Origin: an uncultured Mucilaginibacter sp.
Lineage (GTDB): Bacteria > Bacteroidota > Bacteroidia > Sphingobacteriales > Sphingobacteriaceae
Assembly (NCBI GenBank): GCA_903887275.1
Contig: CAISPD010000206.1
Span: 1-36,158, forward strand
Direction: 5' to 3'
Length of the DNA stretch: 36,158 nucleotides
The notes below the pieces were generated by a model, which had not been told where the DNA came from, did not search any database, and was given only the letters and a program-made list of their open reading frames with translations. The translations under genes and the position numbers were made by a program. The first letter of the stretch is position 1. Every line of letters starts with the position of its first letter. Of the stretch, positions 33,748 through 36,158 are shown piece by piece.

Positions 33748-35064
33748 TTAAACCAGTTTTGGCTCCCACCCCGGTTCATAAGTTCTGCTCCAAAGTTTCA
33801 TTGCGTCCGAACTATTGGTGATTTTTCCGCTACCTGGGTCACAAGCCAAAGTTAAACCGGTACGCTGTGCAATATTGGCCAGGTGGCAAAGCAACACACT
33901 TTTTGATGCTTCATCTACAGGTGAAGTCAATGAATTTTCATTTCTAACAGCGCCTATAAAATTCTTAAAATGATAAAAATCGAGGTTACCATTGGCGCTC
34001 TGCGTATTGTTTGGGTCGGGAGCTACTTCCGATTTTACTTCTTTTTGTACCTTATTTTTGCTATCCAGTATTTTATAATCACCGCCACCAAGGTTTACCA
34101 GACTGCCATTTTTGCCATAAATAATAAAGCCCCTGCTGCTACCTTCCACCGGAAAGTTATTACAACTGCGTCCTTCCCAGGAAATACTGGCCTTATCGCC
34201 AAATTCAAAACTTGCTACCTGGGTATCCGGTGTCTGCCAATCATCGTGGTAGGCATAGCGTCCGCCAGCAGAAGTTACTTTTGTTGGATAATCGACACCC
34301 AAAAACCAGCGGCAGCAGTCAATTTCGTGGGTACCGTTATTGCATGCCTCGCCTGTTCCCCAATGCCAGAACCAGTGCCAGTTATAATGCACCAGGTTAT
34401 CCTGGTATTCGCGACGCGGAGCCGGCCCCTGCCACAAATCAAAATCAAGCGTTGACGGTACCGGTACTTTGTTACCAATACCTATTGATTTGCGTTCGTT
34501 GGTATACCAGGCTTTGGCAAAATAAACATCGCCAATAGCGCCCTGCTTAACCTCATTAACTGCCTGTATCAGCGTGGGCATGGAGCGCCGTTGGTTACCC
34601 ATTTGTATGTGCTTACCATATTTATGCAAGGCCTGCGAGATCAATTCACCTTCGTATGGGTTTTGCCCGCAGGGCTTTTCTACGTAAACATGTTTACCAT
34701 GCGAAGCACCTAAAATTGCTGCCGGTGTATGCCAGTGATCGGGGGCTGCTACTACTAAAGCATCAAAATCGTTTTTCTCTACCAGTTTGCGTATATCACG
34801 CACCAATTCGGGTTTGCGGCGGGCATCTTTTAAAGCCTCAAAACCTTTTTTTATCGCATTATCTTCAACATCACACAAATAGGCGATCTCGACATTCGGT
34901 AATTGCGAATAACAATTGGCCAGGTAATTGCCACGACCATTGAGGCCCATAACGCCCAAAACCACTTTGTTGCTCGGCGCATTTTTCCCAAAAACAGGAA
35001 AATTTAAGATAGTTAAGCCGGCAGTTGCCAAAGAGGCATTTTTGATGAATTTCCTGCGATGCAT
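33748..35064 (-). CDS. Gfo/Idh/MocA-family oxidoreductase with Tat signal
   Basis: A 438-residue protein. The N-terminus MHRRKFIKNASLATAGLTIL is a twin-arginine signal, so it is exported folded with its nicotinamide cofactor. The Rossmann domain (about 32-150) includes VVLGVMGLNGRGNYLANCY and VAAPDHWHTPAAIL, and the family motif EKPCGQNPYEGE holds the catalytic Lys region. The GFO C-terminal domain follows, with WHWFWHWGTGEACNNGTHEIDCCRWFLG. Such exported members often act on sugars in concert with GMC, DUF1080 and TIM-barrel proteins. It is the first gene of the minus-strand run and diverges from the MOSC gene. Confidence 0.93.
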   Translation of the reverse strand: MHRRKFIKNASLATAGLTILNFPVFGKNAPSNKVVLGVMGLNGRGNYLANCYSQLPNVEIAYLCDVEDNAIKKGFEALKDARRKPELVRDIRKLVEKNDFDALVVAAPDHWHTPAAILGASHGKHVYVEKPCGQNPYEGELISQALHKYGKHIQMGNQRRSMPTLIQAVNEVKQGAIGDVYFAKAWYTNERKSIGIGNKVPVPSTLDFDLWQGPAPRREYQDNLVHYNWHWFWHWGTGEACNNGTHEIDCCRWFLGVDYPTKVTSAGGRYAYHDDWQTPDTQVASFEFGDKASISWEGRSCNNFPVEGSSRGFIIYGKNGSLVNLGGGDYKILDSKNKVQKEVKSEVAPDPNNTQSANGNLDFYHFKNFIGAVRNENSLTSPVDEASKSVLLCHLANIAQRTGLTLACDPGSGKITNSSDAMKLWSRTYEPGWEPKLV

Positions 35065-35231
35065 AAAAGGTTTGTTTTTAAAAATTGGTTCCTAAATGTA
35101 GGGATAAAACTATTAAACCGGCAGGTTAGCAGCAAAAATGTAACAAACATGTTATCGAATTTAGGCCCCGATCGTTAAAAGCCATTATTTGCCGGTTTGA
35201 CTTTTGGACGATACAACGGTATCTTTACTCC

Positions 35232-36056
35232 ATGTTAAAAGTGAGCCAGCTTTTTATTTACCCCATTAAATCAATGGGTGGTATTGAAGTAGACTCGGCG
35301 CTTGTAACCGACCGTGGGTTTCAGTACGACAGGCGCTGGATGCTGGTAGATGAAAACAATGTTTTCATCTCGCAACGCGAAGTACCGCAAATGGCGTTGA
35401 TGAAGATAAAGATCACAGCAGCCGGACTTGAAGTTTATCATCAGCTGAAATCTTCCTCTATTACAATTCCATTCAAACCACAAACCGAGAAATTTACAAC
35501 GGTTTTTATTTGGGACGACAACTGCATTGCCCAATATCTTGGTCATGAAACTGACAAATGGTTTCAGGAGATGCTGGGCATAAAATGCCGTTTAGTTTTT
35601 ATGCCTGATAGCTCATTCCGCCCGACTGACTATAAGTATACTCCGCATGGGCATGTAACCTCACTCTCTGACGGCTATCCTTTTTTAGTGATTGGGCAAG
35701 CCTCACTTGATGAACTTAACAGTAGGCTTCCGGAGCCATTATCTATGAATCGCTTCAGACCTAACATGGTATTTACCGGTGCCGAACCTTTCGCCGAAGA
35801 TCAGATGAAAAAGTTCATCATTGGTGATATCCGGTTTAAAGGTGTAAAGCTCTGTGCCCGCTGCCCCATTACCACGATCGATCAGGAGACTGGCGAACGC
35901 CAGAAGGAGCCCTTAAAATTGTTATCCACGTTTAGAAAAAGAGATAATAAGGTTTATTTTGGTCAGAACCTGATCCATGAAGGAATTGGAGCGATAACAC
36001 GCGGCGACGAGCTTAGGATAATTGAACGCCATGATGACGAACGCTTTTTTATTTGA
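35232..36056 (+). CDS. MOSC-domain protein
   Basis: The 274-residue protein has an N-terminal MOSC beta-barrel (MLKVSQLFIYPIKSMGGIEV, with RGFQYDRRWMLVDENN) followed by a MOSC domain. That domain includes LSDGYPFLVIGQASLDELNSRL, MNRFRPNMVF and the conserved cysteine segment GVKLCARCPITTIDQETGERQ. MOSC proteins bind molybdenum cofactor (as in YcbX and mARC) and take part in detoxification of N-hydroxylated compounds or in sulfur handling. With the Moco operon on the same segment, a Moco-dependent reductase role is plausible. The C-terminal ferredoxin domain of YcbX is absent. Confidence 0.9.
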   Translation: MLKVSQLFIYPIKSMGGIEVDSALVTDRGFQYDRRWMLVDENNVFISQREVPQMALMKIKITAAGLEVYHQLKSSSITIPFKPQTEKFTTVFIWDDNCIAQYLGHETDKWFQEMLGIKCRLVFMPDSSFRPTDYKYTPHGHVTSLSDGYPFLVIGQASLDELNSRLPEPLSMNRFRPNMVFTGAEPFAEDQMKKFIIGDIRFKGVKLCARCPITTIDQETGERQKEPLKLLSTFRKRDNKVYFGQNLIHEGIGAITRGDELRIIERHDDERFFI

Positions 36057-36059
36057 GAA

Positions 36060-36158
36060 ATGACCCGTAAAATAATTCACGTTACGCTGGTAGTGAACGA
36101 CTACGATGAAGCCATAAAGTTTTACACAGAAAAGCTTGACTTTAAATTAATTGAGGAC
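36060..36158 (+). CDS. VOC (glyoxalase) family protein, N-terminus only
   Basis: The first 33 codons read from the ATG at 36060 to the end of the window. IIHVTLVVNDYDEAIKFYTE followed by KLDFKLIED is the classic first beta-alpha-beta unit of vicinal-oxygen-chelate proteins, with the metal-binding His at residue 7. It begins three bases after the MOSC stop codon, so the two are likely co-transcribed. The rest lies beyond the right edge. Confidence 0.8.
   Translation, partial: MTRKIIHVTLVVNDYDEAIKFYTEKLDFKLIED

Noticed and set aside
33741..33779. Longer start for the TIM-barrel protein (ATG at 33779)
   Set aside because: It would add 13 residues before a clean signal peptide and overlap the upstream oxidoreductase gene; the ATG at 33740 fits better.
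35196..35227. Promoter TTTG-N20-TATCTTTA in front of the MOSC gene
   Set aside because: It would place the start of transcription at the ATG itself, giving a leaderless mRNA, so I did not list it as a feature.

Overview
The window looks like a chromosome segment of a Bacteroidota bacterium of the Sphingobacteriaceae type, probably Mucilaginibacter or Pedobacter. The reasons are the moderate AT content, weak Shine-Dalgarno signals, promoter-like TTG-N19-TAnnTTTG elements, a GlnII-type glutamine synthetase, DUF1080/GMC/ThuA/Gfo-Idh-MocA sugar genes, and the typical Bacteroidota intergenic repeats (ATGTCATTTCGA palindromes and ACCACAGAG inverted repeats). The genus is inferred from gene content and style, not from a search.

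Layout. 1-1302 (-): PhoH-type PIN/ATPase, cut by the left edge. 1607-2710 (+): receiver/histidine-kinase hybrid. 2977-3501 (+): two small unknown proteins, one Cys-rich and one membrane. 3530-4283 (-): no convincing ORF, but a Bacteroidota-like promoter, a roughly 660-nt array of small hairpins whose loops are all GNRA or UNCG on the minus strand, and an intrinsic terminator. I read this as an undescribed long structured RNA and consider it the most interesting object here. 4611-5549 (-): malate dehydrogenase. 6038-7042 (+): type II glutamine synthetase with a strong terminator. 7177-7581 (-): gamma-glutamylcyclotransferase-like protein. 7707-11476 (+): a second, GSI-family gamma-glutamyl ligase, an APH-fold kinase-like protein and a HAD class IIA phosphatase. 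A small inverted-repeat element carrying a GxxExxY gene has inserted between the ligase and the kinase-like gene. 11526-15691 (+): DoxX-like membrane protein, GH5-like glycosidase, lipoprotein aldose epimerase and a small lipoprotein.

15696-18620: a small [4Fe-4S] ferredoxin-like protein diverges from a Rieske oxygenase and an APC permease. 18641-24322: molybdenum-cofactor genes, moaD-moaE on plus converging on moeB-mobA-moaC-moeA-moaA on minus. They cover precursor formation (MoaA, MoaC), dithiolene sulfur transfer (MoaD, MoaE, MoeB), Mo insertion (MoeA) and nucleotide attachment (MobA). No molybdoenzyme is present, though a MOSC-domain protein lies at 35232-36056.

24677-35064 (all minus): an exported sugar-processing run, reading from its upstream end: Gfo/Idh/MocA oxidoreductase with a Tat signal, TIM-barrel epimerase, double DUF1080 protein, GMC oxidoreductase, ThuA protein, GH20 hexosaminidase and serine hydrolase. 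It resembles loci handling 3-keto sugars. The spacers in this run hold most copies of a 150-bp palindromic repeat. 36060-36158 (+): start of a VOC-family protein, cut by the right edge.
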